Source of the DNA: Flavobacteriaceae bacterium
Lineage (GTDB): Bacteria > Bacteroidota > Bacteroidia > Flavobacteriales > Flavobacteriaceae
DNA length: 64,000 nt
Assembly (NCBI GenBank): GCA_024638225.1
Contig: JAHEKR010000002.1
Location: 1 to 64,000, forward strand
Direction of reading: 5' to 3'
Position numbers and translations under genes: made by a program. Positions 36,802 to 46,674 of the stretch are shown piece by piece. How positions within the stretch are numbered: the stretch's first letter is position 1; each line of letters starts with the position of its first letter. Below the pieces are notes generated by a model. It made no database searches and had not been told where the DNA came from. It worked only from the letters and a program-made list of their open reading frames with translations.

Positions 36802-37839
36802 ATGTTAAGGCAACGGCTTTATTTTATTGATGCCCTTCGCGCCTTTGCTATTTTGATGATGCTGCAGGGCCATTTAATCAGTGGATTGCTTGACCCATCG
36901 ACCATTGACCCAAATCATTTTGTTTACCAATTGTGGTACTACTGCCGTGGATTTACCGCGCCCGTATTTTTTACAATCACGGGCTGGGTGTTTATGTTTT
37001 TGTTATTGCGAAATGGTGAATCCGGTTGGGCAAATCCAAGAGTCAAAAAAGGGCTAAAAAGAGCTGTTGAACTCATTCTTTGGGGATATGCACTTCGGCT
37101 ATCTTTTGTCTACTTATTGTCTTCTGGAAAACTAACCAAAACCTTTATGCAACCCGATGTACTGCACATCATTGGGCTTGGGTTGGTGTTTTTGGTTGGT
37201 TCCTATCTTATTTTGCATAAACTTGGTAAAATAAATGCACTGGTTTTCTTTTTGATCACCGTAGCTGTCTTTTCAACCAATACCCTTTACACAGACATCG
37301 TTTTTGATAGACTTCCCTATTTTATCGCAGCCTATTTAACCAAAGCAAACGGAGCTGTATTTTATATCCTTCCGTGGCTAGGATATGTAAGTTTTGGCGC
37401 GGGTATTGCCTATATCTTTCCTACGCAAACAAAGAAACTAAGGTTGTGGAGTCTTGCTTTTATCGCTACTGGGTTTGTGCTTTCTTTTCACAACCAACTT
37501 TTTGGACAGCTTGGAGATACAGACTTTTTGTTTGTCCGTCTTGGCGATGTGCTGCTGCTATTTGGTTTTTTCATGCTTTTGGAGCCGTTGATTCGGCAAA
37601 GCTTATGGCAAAAAATCGGCACCAAAACCTTATCGCTCTATATTGTACACTACGTGATATTATACGGAAGTTTTACCAGCATTGGTCTGTATAAATTTTA
37701 CAAAGAATCGCTTTCTTGGCAAGTAACCGTTGTTGGTGCACTTGGCTTTGTGGTTGGGATTACGGCAGTTGTGTTGCTTTATCCAATAACGCTAAAGCCT
37801 TGGGTTGGGCGGGTGAGGCGTGGTTTGGGGTTGAAGTGA
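36802..37839 (+). CDS. Polytopic membrane protein of the acyltransferase / DUF1624 type
   Basis: A 345-residue integral membrane protein with about ten hydrophobic segments. It begins RLYFIDALRAFAILMMLQGHLISGLL (residues 5-30; conserved features are the D-A-L-R and the G-H pair), as in acyltransferase-3 and heparan-alpha-glucosaminide N-acetyltransferase-like (DUF1624) proteins, followed by FFTITGWVFMFLL. These families move acyl groups across or onto cell-surface carbohydrates. The acceptor is unknown and no polysaccharide genes are nearby. It lies 9 nt after argH, but nothing links its function to arginine. Confidence 0.65.
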   Translation: MLRQRLYFIDALRAFAILMMLQGHLISGLLDPSTIDPNHFVYQLWYYCRGFTAPVFFTITGWVFMFLLLRNGESGWANPRVKKGLKRAVELILWGYALRLSFVYLLSSGKLTKTFMQPDVLHIIGLGLVFLVGSYLILHKLGKINALVFFLITVAVFSTNTLYTDIVFDRLPYFIAAYLTKANGAVFYILPWLGYVSFGAGIAYIFPTQTKKLRLWSLAFIATGFVLSFHNQLFGQLGDTDFLFVRLGDVLLLFGFFMLLEPLIRQSLWQKIGTKTLSLYIVHYVILYGSFTSIGLYKFYKESLSWQVTVVGALGFVVGITAVVLLYPITLKPWVGRVRRGLGLK

Positions 37840-37909
37840 ATGGCGAATGTGATACTTTATGTGTTATTTTTTTGATCCGTAAAATTATATACAACGATTT
37901 TCATATTTT

Positions 37910-38464
37910 TCATTCCGTCTTTATCCTCATCTTTTTCAGTTTTCCACGCTTGGAAAAATATTTAATTTTCAATTTCACACCTTCCTTTTTTAATAAAGCT
38001 TTTAGTTTCGGATAAGCTTCAATTCCATAGCCATTAATTGAGTTAATTTCCATGCCGTCTTCAATACCCTTTTTATCCAATTCGGAGTTTGGCTGTACAC
38101 TTTCAAAAAGCATTTTATTGCCTTCCCTATTTATTCTAAAGTCAGTGCACGGATACTCAAACTTACTGTTATTCAAACTGTTTGGTTCATAATATGCGGT
38201 TAATTCAGAATAATCAAAAATCCAATTATAACGATTCATTATACCATTTCCCAGAATACCCAATATGTTTGGGAAAGTATTGACGCCTTCCTTTGATAGT
38301 GGAATAGAGATGGGGACATCTGTGTGGTTTTCCTGCATAAAATTTAAAGAAAGTAAGCTGCTTTCAAACAGTTCATCTTCTCCAGTTAACGTTTGGAATG
38401 AGGCAATAACTTTGGGATCAAATACTTCTAGCAAATTGTTATCCCTCGTAATGTTACTATTCAA
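37910..38464 (-). pseudogene. C-terminal remnant of an aspartyl-protease/PDZ protein
   Basis: About 185 codons with no ATG; only a TTG at 38464 could start it. It retains the end of a retropepsin-like domain (FPNILGILGNGIMNRYNWIFDYSEL near residues 64-88) and a PDZ-like tail with FESVQPNSELDKKGIEDGMEINSINGYG near 119-146. Bacteroidetes proteins of this type are about 400 residues with a signal peptide and two DTG/DSG active-site motifs, all missing here. The open frame runs back into the lpd terminator hairpin at 38483-38510, so the break lies there. Downstream of that terminator it has no visible promoter. Confidence 0.6.
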
Positions 38465-38482
38465 TAAAAAAAGTTGGGCATA

Positions 38483-38510
38483 AAAAAAGGCGTTACAAAC
38501 GCCTTTTTTA
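38483..38510 (-). terminator. Intrinsic terminator after lpd (bidirectional shape)
   Basis: GGCGTT (38490-38495), three-base loop, AACGCC (38499-38504), flanked by seven A on one side and six T on the other. On the minus strand it follows the lpd stop by about 20 nt. Confidence 0.85.
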
Positions 38511-38529
38511 TCATTTTGCTGTAGTTACG

Positions 38530-39927
38530 CTACACGTGCAAGGCACGGTCTTCGGTAGCGGCTAGTGCTGCTTCTTTTACCGCTTCGGCATAGGTAGGGT
38601 GCGCATGGCTCATCCGTGCTACATCCTCGGCAGAGGCGCGGAATTCCATAGCCGTTACGGCTTCTGTAATCAGGTCGGAAGCTCGTGCGCCTATCATGTG
38701 TGCGCCCAAGATTTCATCTGTTTCTGCGTGCGCTAATATTTTGATAAAACCATCTGTATCCATACTTGCTCTGGAACGTCCCAGCGCACGCATGGGGAAT
38801 TGCCCTTTTTTGTAGGCAACTCCAGCAGCTTTAAGCTCTTCCTCCGTTTTGCCTACTGCAGCTACTTCTGGCCATGTGTAAATAACGTTTGGAATAAGGT
38901 TGTAGTCAATATGCGGTTTTTGTCCGGCAATAAACTCAGCGACCATGACGCCTTCTTCTTCGGCTTTGTGTGCCAACATGGCTCCTCGGACCACATCGCC
39001 AATGGCGTATATGTTTGGTGCTGCTTGAAGTTGATCGTTTACTTCTACCTGACCTTTGTCGTTGAGTACAATTCCAGCAGCTTCGGCATTAAGTCCATTG
39101 GTGTAGGGCCTACGTCCAACAGAAACCAAACAGTAATCCCCTTCAAATGTCTGGGCTGCTCCTTTTTTGTCATTTGCCGTTACCGTTACCTTTTTTCCTT
39201 TGCGGCTTACAGCAGTAACTTGATGTGAGAGGTGAAATTTCACCCCTTGTTTTTTCATCACTTTCATCAATTCTTTAGAAAGTGCAGCATCCAGTACCGG
39301 ACTGATGCGAACGGCGTATTCAATGACGCTTACCTCAGCACCCAATCGGCGGTATACCTGTCCGAGTTCCAATCCAATAACACCTCCACCAATGACAACG
39401 AGATGTTTGGGAATTTCAGAAAGCTCCAAGGCCTCTGTGGACGTAATGACACGTTCTTTGTCTAAGTCAATAAACGGCAGGCTGCCCGGCGTAGAGCCCG
39501 TGGCAATGATGGTCTTTTTTGCTTCAATCACTTGAGCATCTTTCCCTGTGATTTTAATATGGGTCGCGTCTTCAAAAGAACCCAATCCCCGAAGGACAGT
39601 GATTTTGTTTTTATCCATCAGGTAATCAATACCCTTGACGGTTGTAGAAACTACTTCTCGCTTGCGGGCAATCATTTGCGGAAAATTGACCTCAATAGCA
39701 CCTTTGACGTCTATACCGTGCTCGGCAAAGTCTTTTGTGGCTGTTTCGTAGTGATGCGAAGAATCTAAAAGAGATTTGGATGGAATACAACCCACATTAA
39801 GGCAAGTACCTCCTAGTGTAGCTTCTTTTTCTATTAATGCTGTTTTCATGCCTAGTTGAGCACAACGAATGGCGGCAACATAGCCCCCAGGTCCAGATCC
39901 AATAATGGCAACATCAAATTGATTCAT
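38530..39927 (-). CDS. lpd: Dihydrolipoyl dehydrogenase
   Basis: E3 component of the pyruvate and 2-oxoglutarate dehydrogenase complexes; FAD-dependent reoxidation of dihydrolipoamide. The 465 residues contain the FAD motif VAIIGSGPGGYVAAIRCAQLG (6-26), the redox disulfide GGTCLNVGCIPSKSLL (40-55), the NAD motif LVVIGGGVIGLELGQVYRRLG near 176-196, YAIGDVVRGAMLAHKAEEEGV near 304-324, and the C-terminal HAHPTYAEAVKEAAL with the catalytic His-Glu pair. Preceded by a TTTG-N21-TACATTTG promoter and followed by a clear terminator, so it appears to be monocistronic. Confidence 0.97.
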   Translation of the reverse strand: MNQFDVAIIGSGPGGYVAAIRCAQLGMKTALIEKEATLGGTCLNVGCIPSKSLLDSSHHYETATKDFAEHGIDVKGAIEVNFPQMIARKREVVSTTVKGIDYLMDKNKITVLRGLGSFEDATHIKITGKDAQVIEAKKTIIATGSTPGSLPFIDLDKERVITSTEALELSEIPKHLVVIGGGVIGLELGQVYRRLGAEVSVIEYAVRISPVLDAALSKELMKVMKKQGVKFHLSHQVTAVSRKGKKVTVTANDKKGAAQTFEGDYCLVSVGRRPYTNGLNAEAAGIVLNDKGQVEVNDQLQAAPNIYAIGDVVRGAMLAHKAEEEGVMVAEFIAGQKPHIDYNLIPNVIYTWPEVAAVGKTEEELKAAGVAYKKGQFPMRALGRSRASMDTDGFIKILAHAETDEILGAHMIGARASDLITEAVTAMEFRASAEDVARMSHAHPTYAEAVKEAALAATEDRALHV

Positions 39928-39944
39928 CTCACTTAATTTTAATA

Positions 39945-39977
39945 CAAATGTACGGGTATGTGAGTATATTTAGCAAA
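39945..39977 (-). promoter_or_regulatory. Predicted lpd promoter
   Basis: Minus strand: TTTG (39974-39977), 21 nt spacer, TACATTTG (39945-39952), both fitting the Bacteroidetes consensus. The -7 box lies 17 nt before the lpd ATG. Confidence 0.55.
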
Positions 39978-40020
39978 GTAAAATACCTATTCACAACAAA
40001 ATCGTATTATTACATCATAA

Positions 40021-41454
40021 ATGAAACAAAAGCCCACCCTACCACTTCGTTTGGCCATGCTCCCCATAGTGGCATTGGTTCTGTTACTTTCGCTAAATGT
40101 TAGTATTTATGGAGATGATGCATTGGGCGGTTCCAATCAGTTTATCTTACTCCTTGGCGGTGCCGTTGCAGCTATGGTTGGTTTTAGAAAAAAAGTCAGT
40201 GACAAAGACATGCTACAACAAGTGGCGGAAAACCTCAAATCGGTTACGGGTGCTATACTTATCTTGTTGTTTGTGGGTGCTTTGGCTGGAACATGGCTGG
40301 TCAGTGGCATTATTCCCGCCATGATTTATTATGGACTTCAAATTTTACATCCCACCTTTTTCTTGGCAGCTTGTATTATTATCTGTGCGCTCATTTCAGT
40401 GGCTACGGGCAGCAGCTGGACCACTTCAGCCACCGTGGGCATTGCACTCATTGGCATTGGAAAAGCCATGGGTCTTCCTGTGGGCATGATTGCTGGAGCG
40501 GTTATATCTGGGGCTTATTTTGGCGATAAGATGTCGCCTTTGAGTGACACGACCAACCTTGCACCTGCTATGGCTGGTGGTGAATTGTTTTCGCATATAC
40601 GCTATATGACCATCACCACCGTCCCAACCATATTGGTGACGCTCGTTGTGTTTCTCATTATCGGCTTCACCCATGACACAACAGCCGTTGCACAAACCGA
40701 ACCCTTGCTATTGGCCATTAAAGAACGTTTTAGCATCAGTCCACTTTTGTTTATAGTGCCGGTAATTGTCGTGGTGCTTATTGCCCGCAAAACTCCTCCA
40801 TTAGTAGCCTTACTTATCGGGACACTTTTGGGTGTGATTTTTGCACTTATCTTTCAGCAAAATCTACTAACCGAATTAGCAGGTGTTGCCCAATTAAAGC
40901 TTTCATCTGGATACAGGGTACTCATGGATACCATAACCATTTCTACATCTATAGAAACAAGTAACCCACTACTGAATGATTTATTTCAATCGGGTGGAAT
41001 GGCTGGAATGCTTGGCACTATTTGGTTGATTATTTGTGCCATGGTGTTTGGAGGTATTATGGATGCCATTGGTGCGCTTAAAGCAATTAGTGCAGCACTG
41101 TTAAGCTGGGCGCAATCTACTTTTCAATTATTTGCCAGCACTGTTGTTTCTTGTCTGGCGATTAATGTTACAGCTTCTGATCAATATTTGTCCTTGGTTG
41201 TACCGGGGAAAATGTTTGACCAAGCGTATAAAGACCGAAACCTAGCTCCCGAAAATTTGAGTCGTACACTCGAAGACTCGGGTACCGTAACCTCCGTTTT
41301 GGTACCCTGGAATACTTGTGGTGCATACCAGTCTGGAGTTTTGGGTGTTTCTGTAGCTGAGTATTTTGTATACGCCATCTTTAATTGGTTAAGCCCATTT
41401 ACTACCTTGCTTGTTGCTGCCATTGGCTACAAAATCAAGCAGCTAAAATCCTAG
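40021..41454 (+). CDS. nhaC: Na+/H+ antiporter of the NhaC family
   Basis: A 477-residue inner-membrane antiporter with about eleven transmembrane segments. It keeps the NhaC/ion-transporter features: LLLGGAVAAMVGF near 42-54, SVATGSSWTTSATVGIALIGIG near 120-141, GAYFGDKMSPLSDTTNLAPAMAG near 163-185 (acidic and polar intramembrane positions), and SGTVTSVLVPWNTCGAYQSGVLGVSV near 423-448. It would extrude sodium in exchange for protons, fitting a marine or saline habitat. Divergent from lpd, with no recognisable promoter box in the 93 nt between. Confidence 0.9.
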   Translation: MKQKPTLPLRLAMLPIVALVLLLSLNVSIYGDDALGGSNQFILLLGGAVAAMVGFRKKVSDKDMLQQVAENLKSVTGAILILLFVGALAGTWLVSGIIPAMIYYGLQILHPTFFLAACIIICALISVATGSSWTTSATVGIALIGIGKAMGLPVGMIAGAVISGAYFGDKMSPLSDTTNLAPAMAGGELFSHIRYMTITTVPTILVTLVVFLIIGFTHDTTAVAQTEPLLLAIKERFSISPLLFIVPVIVVVLIARKTPPLVALLIGTLLGVIFALIFQQNLLTELAGVAQLKLSSGYRVLMDTITISTSIETSNPLLNDLFQSGGMAGMLGTIWLIICAMVFGGIMDAIGALKAISAALLSWAQSTFQLFASTVVSCLAINVTASDQYLSLVVPGKMFDQAYKDRNLAPENLSRTLEDSGTVTSVLVPWNTCGAYQSGVLGVSVAEYFVYAIFNWLSPFTTLLVAAIGYKIKQLKS

Positions 41455-41551
41455 CATCAGCATTAATTATTAGTTGATAGATAATTAAAATAAAGTTCGC
41501 CTCTAACCTCTTGTAATTTTTGTATTTTTATTTCATTAAAAATCAATAGTT

Positions 41552-43675
41552 ATGAGCGAAAGTAAATGCCCCTTCCACGGAGCAACAACCCAACCCAACC
41601 TTGGAACACAAAACAAAGATTGGTGGCCAAATCATTTAAACTTAGATATCCTAAGACAACACGACGCCAAAAGTAACCCCATACAAGAAATTAACTATCG
41701 TGAAAACGTTAAGAACCTTGACCTTGAAGCGGTAAAGGAAGATATTGTTCAGGTGATGCGTGACAGTAAAGACTGGTGGCCTGCGGATTATGGTCATTAT
41801 GGTCCCTTTTTTATTCGTATGACATGGCACGTAGCTGGAACTTACCGCACTGGTGATGGACGAGGAGGTGCAGCTACTGGCGCTCAACGCTTTGCACCAC
41901 TGAATTCATGGCCTGATAACGGAAACCTTGACAAAGCACGTCGCTTACTTTGGCCTGTTAAGGAAAAGTACGGAAACGACCTTAGCTGGGCGGACCTACT
42001 CGTTCTTGCAGGGAATGTAGCCATTGAAGACATGGGCGGACCTAACCACGGTACCGCTTTGGGAAGAGAAGATATTTGGCATCCAGAAAAAGATATTTAT
42101 TGGGGAGCAGAAGACGAATGGCTTGGCGACAACCGTTACGGAAAAACACGTCAAGATTTAGAAAATCCCTTGGCGGCTGTTCAGATGGGCCTTATTTACG
42201 TAAACCCTGAAGGACCCAATGGAAACCCAGATCCTGCATTGTCAGCACAAGACGTACGCGAAACATTTAAGCGCATGGCAATGAACGATGCGGAAACTGT
42301 AGCGCTAACCGCTGGAGGGCATACATTTGGCAAAGCCCATGGAGCAGGAGATGATGGTCTGGTTGGTGTTGAACCTGAAGGAGCTTCCATTGAAGAGCAA
42401 GGTTTTGGTTGGATGAGTACTTTTAAATCTGGTAAAGGAGTAGATGCCATAACTAGTGGTATTGAGGGGCCTTGGACGACCAACCCAACACAATGGGATA
42501 TGGGTTATTTCGATCTGCTGTTCAAGTATGAGTGGGAATGTAAGAAAAGTCCTGCTGGGGCTTTTCAATGGCATCCTGTAAATTGTGCTGAAGAAGACAT
42601 GGTTCCACAAGTAGATGGAAGTGACCATAAAGTGCTTCCGATGATGACCACGGCGGATATCTCGCTAAAAGTTGATCCTGCGTACAGAAAAATCTGTGAA
42701 CGCTTTATCGAAAACCCGGATGAGTTTGGCGAAACCTTTGCGCGAGCCTGGTTTAAGTTACTTCACCGTGATATGGGACCAAAAAGCAACTATGTAGCAG
42801 GGGACTTTAAAGATGTTGACTACATTTGGCAAGATCCTGTACCAGCGGGAAAAACACTTTCTGCGGCAGATGAAGAAAAAGTAAGAGCTGCGCTTGAATC
42901 CAGTAGGCTTACTCATCAACAAATGGTAGAAACTGCTTGGGCATCTGCATCAACCTTCCGTGGGTCAGACAATCGTGGAGGTGCCAATGGGGCGCGAATC
43001 CGACTTAAACCGCAAAAAAATTGGGCGGTTAACAAACCTGGCCAGCTTTCAGCAGTACTAGCCGTTTATGAGGATATAGCAGCCAACACGGGTGCTAGTG
43101 TTGCAGATGTTATCATTCTTGGTGGTGCTGTGGGTATTGAGCAAGCAAGTGGTGCCCAAGTAACTGTTTCGACAGGGCGTGGCGATGCTACTCAAGAAGA
43201 TACAGATGTTGATTCATTCAACTTACTCAAGCCTAGAGCATGTGGATTTAGAAATTACAGCGAAAAAGAATTTGCCGTATCGCCTGAAGAAATCATGCTT
43301 GACAAAGCCCAGCTTCTTGGAATTACCCCTACCGAAATGACCGTTTTGGTTGGAGGCATGCGCGCGATGGGCATTTCGTCTAATGATGATGGCGTTTGGA
43401 CAGATGGGAAGTTAGATAATAGTTGGTTTAAAACGCTTTTATCTATGGATGTTAAATGGCAGACTGCTGCTTACAACTCCTATGTTGGTCATGACAGGAC
43501 TACTGGAAAAGAAGTGCGTACAGCATCACGAACAGATTTGGTTTTTGGGTCGAATTCTGAGCTACGTGCTATTGTCGAAGTCTATGCGCAAAACGACAAT
43601 AACGACAAGTTTGTACATGACTTCATAGCTGCTTGGAATAAGGTTATGGATGCAGATCGATTCGATCTAAAATAA
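41552..43675 (+). CDS. katG: Catalase-peroxidase
   Basis: Bifunctional heme enzyme that removes hydrogen peroxide. The 707-residue product carries the distal motif [13 protein letters not shown] (Arg, Trp and His near residues 88-100), [17 protein letters not shown] near 213-229 with the crosslinking Tyr, and the proximal heme ligand in [14 protein letters not shown] near 251-264. [10 protein letters not shown] holds further active-site residues. A second, non-heme peroxidase-like half follows from about 400. A hairpin terminator lies 30 nt after the stop. No OxyR-type site was recognised upstream. Confidence 0.97.
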   Translation: MSESKCPFHGATTQPNLGTQNKDWWPNHLNLDILRQHDAKSNPIQEINYRENVKNLDLEAVKEDIVQVMRDSKDWWPADYGHYGPFFIRMTWHVAGTYRTGDGRGGAATGAQRFAPLNSWPDNGNLDKARRLLWPVKEKYGNDLSWADLLVLAGNVAIEDMGGPNHGTALGREDIWHPEKDIYWGAEDEWLGDNRYGKTRQDLENPLAAVQMGLIYVNPEGPNGNPDPALSAQDVRETFKRMAMNDAETVALTAGGHTFGKAHGAGDDGLVGVEPEGASIEEQGFGWMSTFKSGKGVDAITSGIEGPWTTNPTQWDMGYFDLLFKYEWECKKSPAGAFQWHPVNCAEEDMVPQVDGSDHKVLPMMTTADISLKVDPAYRKICERFIENPDEFGETFARAWFKLLHRDMGPKSNYVAGDFKDVDYIWQDPVPAGKTLSAADEEKVRAALESSRLTHQQMVETAWASASTFRGSDNRGGANGARIRLKPQKNWAVNKPGQLSAVLAVYEDIAANTGASVADVIILGGAVGIEQASGAQVTVSTGRGDATQEDTDVDSFNLLKPRACGFRNYSEKEFAVSPEEIMLDKAQLLGITPTEMTVLVGGMRAMGISSNDDGVWTDGKLDNSWFKTLLSMDVKWQTAAYNSYVGHDRTTGKEVRTASRTDLVFGSNSELRAIVEVYAQNDNNDKFVHDFIAAWNKVMDADRFDLK

Positions 43676-43704
43676 TTATTCTATTCAATAGAAAGTCACA
43701 TTAT

Positions 43705-43734
43705 AAAAGCTCGATGGAATCATCGGGCTTTTTT
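43705..43734 (+). terminator. Intrinsic terminator after katG
   Basis: AAAGC-T-CGATG (to 43716), loop GAAT, CATCG-G-GCTTT with a following run of T; one T-G wobble in an otherwise complete stem. Confidence 0.85.
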
Positions 43735-43738
43735 GTTG

Positions 43739-43746
43739 TATTTTTG
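43739..43746 (+). promoter_or_regulatory. Predicted -7 box of the ftsK operon (TATTTTTG)
   Basis: TATTTTTG stands 11 nt before the ftsK ATG and just after the katG terminator; a TTG three bases before it is too close to serve as the -33 element. Confidence 0.45.
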
Positions 43747-43757
43747 ATACATAAACA

Positions 43758-46040
43758 ATGATGAGTAAATCAAGATTTCGCGTCAAAGCGCTAAACCGAC
43801 AACAGCAAATTGTTTGGGGTGCCTTTTGTGTCCTTATTTCAATTTTACTTTTTGCCGCTTTTTTCTCGTTTTTCCAAACTTGGAAGGCAGACCAAAGTAC
43901 GCTTGGCCAATTTACCGACCGAACGGTAGTAGCCCAAAACAGCATTCGCAAGTTAGGAGCAATACTAAGTCATTTATTTATTTATCAAGGAGTGGGTATT
44001 GGTGCCTTTCTTGTAGCTTTTATGGTGTTTGTTACGGGAATCAGCTATTTTTTAAACCAAGGAGTGGCAAAAATTAGTGGGCGTTGGATATGGACTTTGT
44101 TGTTGGCACTATGGGTTTCAATGGCTGTTGCTTTGGTTTTACCGCAGTACCCGTTATTGAGTGGAGTAACTGGTTTTGAAAGCACTACCCTACTGGTACA
44201 ATACATAGGACCGCTAGGCGTAGGTGCACTGCTTGCGATGATTGGTATAAGCTTTTTGGTCTTTCAACTTAAATGGAAACCTGAAAATGTTCGCCTACCA
44301 TCATTTAAAAAATCAGTCAAAGAAGAACCAATTGAAGAAGTTATCCCACAAGAAGAAGTGAATGAAGTATCATTCAAAGCTCCACCTGAACCTAAAAAAC
44401 CAGTAACAAAAGTCAAGGAGAAAGCCATTTCGGAAACGCGAAAACAAGAAGACGATGTAACCCTATCAGTTGTAGATACAGAAGAGGATGAAGTCGTCAA
44501 AAAGGCGAAGAAATTAGTAGCAGATTTTGGTGAAGTTGATCCAACACTAGAATTAAAGAATTTCCATTCTCCGACTGAATCGCTGCTTAAAAGCTATCCA
44601 CATGAGGGAATTACCATTAACGAACAAGAGTTAGAGGAAAACAAAGAACGAATTGTGGAGACCCTTAGTAACTATCAAATTGGGATAGCCGACATCAAAG
44701 CGACTATTGGACCTACCGTCACCCTTTATGAAATAGTTCCCGCCGCTGGTGTTCGCGTATCCAAAATCAAGAACTTAGAAGATGATATTGCACTATCTCT
44801 TGCTGCTTTAGGAATTCGAATTATCGCACCTATCCCAGGAAAAGGAACGGTGGGTATTGAAGTGCCAAACAAAAATGCGACTATAGTTTCCATGCGCTCG
44901 GTCATTCTAGCGAAAAAATTTCAAGAAGCAGAGATGGAACTACCGCTTGCCTTGGGAAAAACAATCAGTAATGAGACTTTTGTTGTTGATCTTGCCAAGA
45001 TGCCTCACTTGCTAATGGCGGGTGCTACTGGGCAAGGAAAGTCAGTAGGCTTAAATGTCATTTTAACTTCATTGCTATACAAAAAGCATCCTGCCGAAAT
45101 CAAGTTCGTACTTGTTGATCCAAAGAAAGTGGAACTGACCTTATTCAACAAAATAGAACGGCATTATCTTGCTAAGCTTCCTGATGTGGAAGATTCCATT
45201 ATTACAGATAACAAACAAGTTATCAATACACTAAACTCGTTATGTATCGAGATGGATCGACGGTACGACATGCTTAAAAACGCCATGTGTCGCAACATAA
45301 AAGAGTACAACGCTAAATTTAAAGAGCGACGATTAAATCCCCACGATGGTCACGCCTATCTACCGTATATCGTTTTGGTTATTGATGAGTTTGCAGATTT
45401 AATTATGACCGCAGGCAAAGAAGTAGAGACTCCTATTGCGAGATTGGCACAGTTGGCTAGAGCTATTGGTATTCACCTTATTATCGCCACACAGCGTCCG
45501 TCTGTGAATGTCATTACAGGATTGATTAAGGCAAATTTTCCTGCTCGAGTTGCCTTTCGGGTTACTTCCAAAGTAGACTCACGTACCATTTTAGATAGTG
45601 GTGGTGCTGATCAACTCATTGGAAGAGGAGATATGCTGTTTACACAAGGGAACAACCTCATCCGGCTTCAATGTGCTTTTGTGGATACCCCGGAAGTTGA
45701 AAAAATAACCGACTTTATTGGTGCGCAACGTGCATATGCTCAAGCTCATCAACTTCCAGAATACGTTTCTGACGATTCGACAAGTACCAAAGAAAACAAT
45801 ATAGAAGATCGTGACCCTATTTTTAGAGAAGCTGCTGAAGTTGTCGTTAATGCACAACAAGGCTCGGCATCCCTTTTGCAACGAAAGCTAAAATTGGGCT
45901 ACAATCGAGCAGGTCGAATCATTGATCAATTAGAGGCTGCCGGTATTGTTGGTCCCTTTGGCGGTAGCAAAGCTCGTGAGGTTTTGTTTCCTGATGTGAT
46001 TTCGTTGCATGAATTTTTAGAAAATGAACAAAATAGCTAA
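43758..46040 (+). CDS. ftsK: DNA translocase FtsK
   Basis: Septum-anchored motor that segregates chromosome termini and directs XerCD recombination. The 760 residues have four N-terminal membrane segments (about 15-170) and a short charged linker rich in Glu and Lys (about 175-260). The alpha/beta motor has Walker A MAGATGQGKSVGLNV near 419-433 and Walker B YIVLVIDEFADLIM near 535-548, followed by LARAIGIHLIIATQRPSVNVITGLIKANFPAR (parts only). The C-terminal winged-helix gamma domain is RKLKLGYNRAGRIIDQLEAAG. No -10-rich linker repeats are present. It heads an operon with lolA, lptF/G and ribB. Confidence 0.97.
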   Translation: MMSKSRFRVKALNRQQQIVWGAFCVLISILLFAAFFSFFQTWKADQSTLGQFTDRTVVAQNSIRKLGAILSHLFIYQGVGIGAFLVAFMVFVTGISYFLNQGVAKISGRWIWTLLLALWVSMAVALVLPQYPLLSGVTGFESTTLLVQYIGPLGVGALLAMIGISFLVFQLKWKPENVRLPSFKKSVKEEPIEEVIPQEEVNEVSFKAPPEPKKPVTKVKEKAISETRKQEDDVTLSVVDTEEDEVVKKAKKLVADFGEVDPTLELKNFHSPTESLLKSYPHEGITINEQELEENKERIVETLSNYQIGIADIKATIGPTVTLYEIVPAAGVRVSKIKNLEDDIALSLAALGIRIIAPIPGKGTVGIEVPNKNATIVSMRSVILAKKFQEAEMELPLALGKTISNETFVVDLAKMPHLLMAGATGQGKSVGLNVILTSLLYKKHPAEIKFVLVDPKKVELTLFNKIERHYLAKLPDVEDSIITDNKQVINTLNSLCIEMDRRYDMLKNAMCRNIKEYNAKFKERRLNPHDGHAYLPYIVLVIDEFADLIMTAGKEVETPIARLAQLARAIGIHLIIATQRPSVNVITGLIKANFPARVAFRVTSKVDSRTILDSGGADQLIGRGDMLFTQGNNLIRLQCAFVDTPEVEKITDFIGAQRAYAQAHQLPEYVSDDSTSTKENNIEDRDPIFREAAEVVVNAQQGSASLLQRKLKLGYNRAGRIIDQLEAAGIVGPFGGSKAREVLFPDVISLHEFLENEQNS

Positions 46041-46674
46041 GCTCCTACTCATCTGTCTTTGTACTTCTAGTTTTACACTTGCGCAAGAGCATGAAGCGCG
46101 AGCCAACAAATTATTGGAAAAAGTATCGAAAACGCTTGCCTCTTATTCGAATATTAAGGTTGATTTTACCTACGAATTGGTAAACAGAAGTGAATACATT
46201 CAACAAAAAGAGCGTGGTTCACTAGTTGTCCAAGGCGACTCCTATTTATTGAATTTAATGGGGATAAAACAAATATGTGACGGTAGCCAAGTGCATACTG
46301 TCAATCCTGAGAATGAAGAAGTGCTTATCGAAGATGTCGGCGATGCCTTAGGCGAAGGGCTCAACCCATCCTCACTTTTTAGCTTCTACAAAGAAGGTTA
46401 TCTATTTACATGGGATATAAAACAGCCCATTCTAGGTGGAAGAACGATACAATACATTAAATTAACTCCTATTGACACCTATGCACAAGCCGCATACCTG
46501 CTGCTGGGAATAGATACCAAAACCTATCATATCTACAAACTTATTGAAGTTGGTGAAAACGATACAGAGACCACGCTGACAGTTCGAAGCTTTACCCCTG
46601 ATGTGGACTTGGCAGCAGATACTTTTGTGTTTGACCAAAAAGATTATCCCAACTATTACATAGATCGTCTTTAA
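46024..46674 (+). CDS. lolA: LolA-like outer-membrane lipoprotein carrier protein
   Basis: A 216-residue secreted periplasmic protein. The signal peptide MNKIAKLLLICLCTSSFTLAQ ends at about residue 21. The mature part resembles LolA: ANKLLEKVSKTLASYSNIKVDF near 26-47, RGSLVVQGDSYLL near 64-76 and QICDGSQVHTVNPENEEV near 82-99. It would escort lipoproteins across the periplasm. Its start overlaps the end of ftsK by 17 nt, a frequent flavobacterial arrangement, and its stop overlaps the ATG of the LptF/G permease in TAATG. Confidence 0.85.
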   Translation: MNKIAKLLLICLCTSSFTLAQEHEARANKLLEKVSKTLASYSNIKVDFTYELVNRSEYIQQKERGSLVVQGDSYLLNLMGIKQICDGSQVHTVNPENEEVLIEDVGDALGEGLNPSSLFSFYKEGYLFTWDIKQPILGGRTIQYIKLTPIDTYAQAAYLLLGIDTKTYHIYKLIEVGENDTETTLTVRSFTPDVDLAADTFVFDQKDYPNYYIDRL

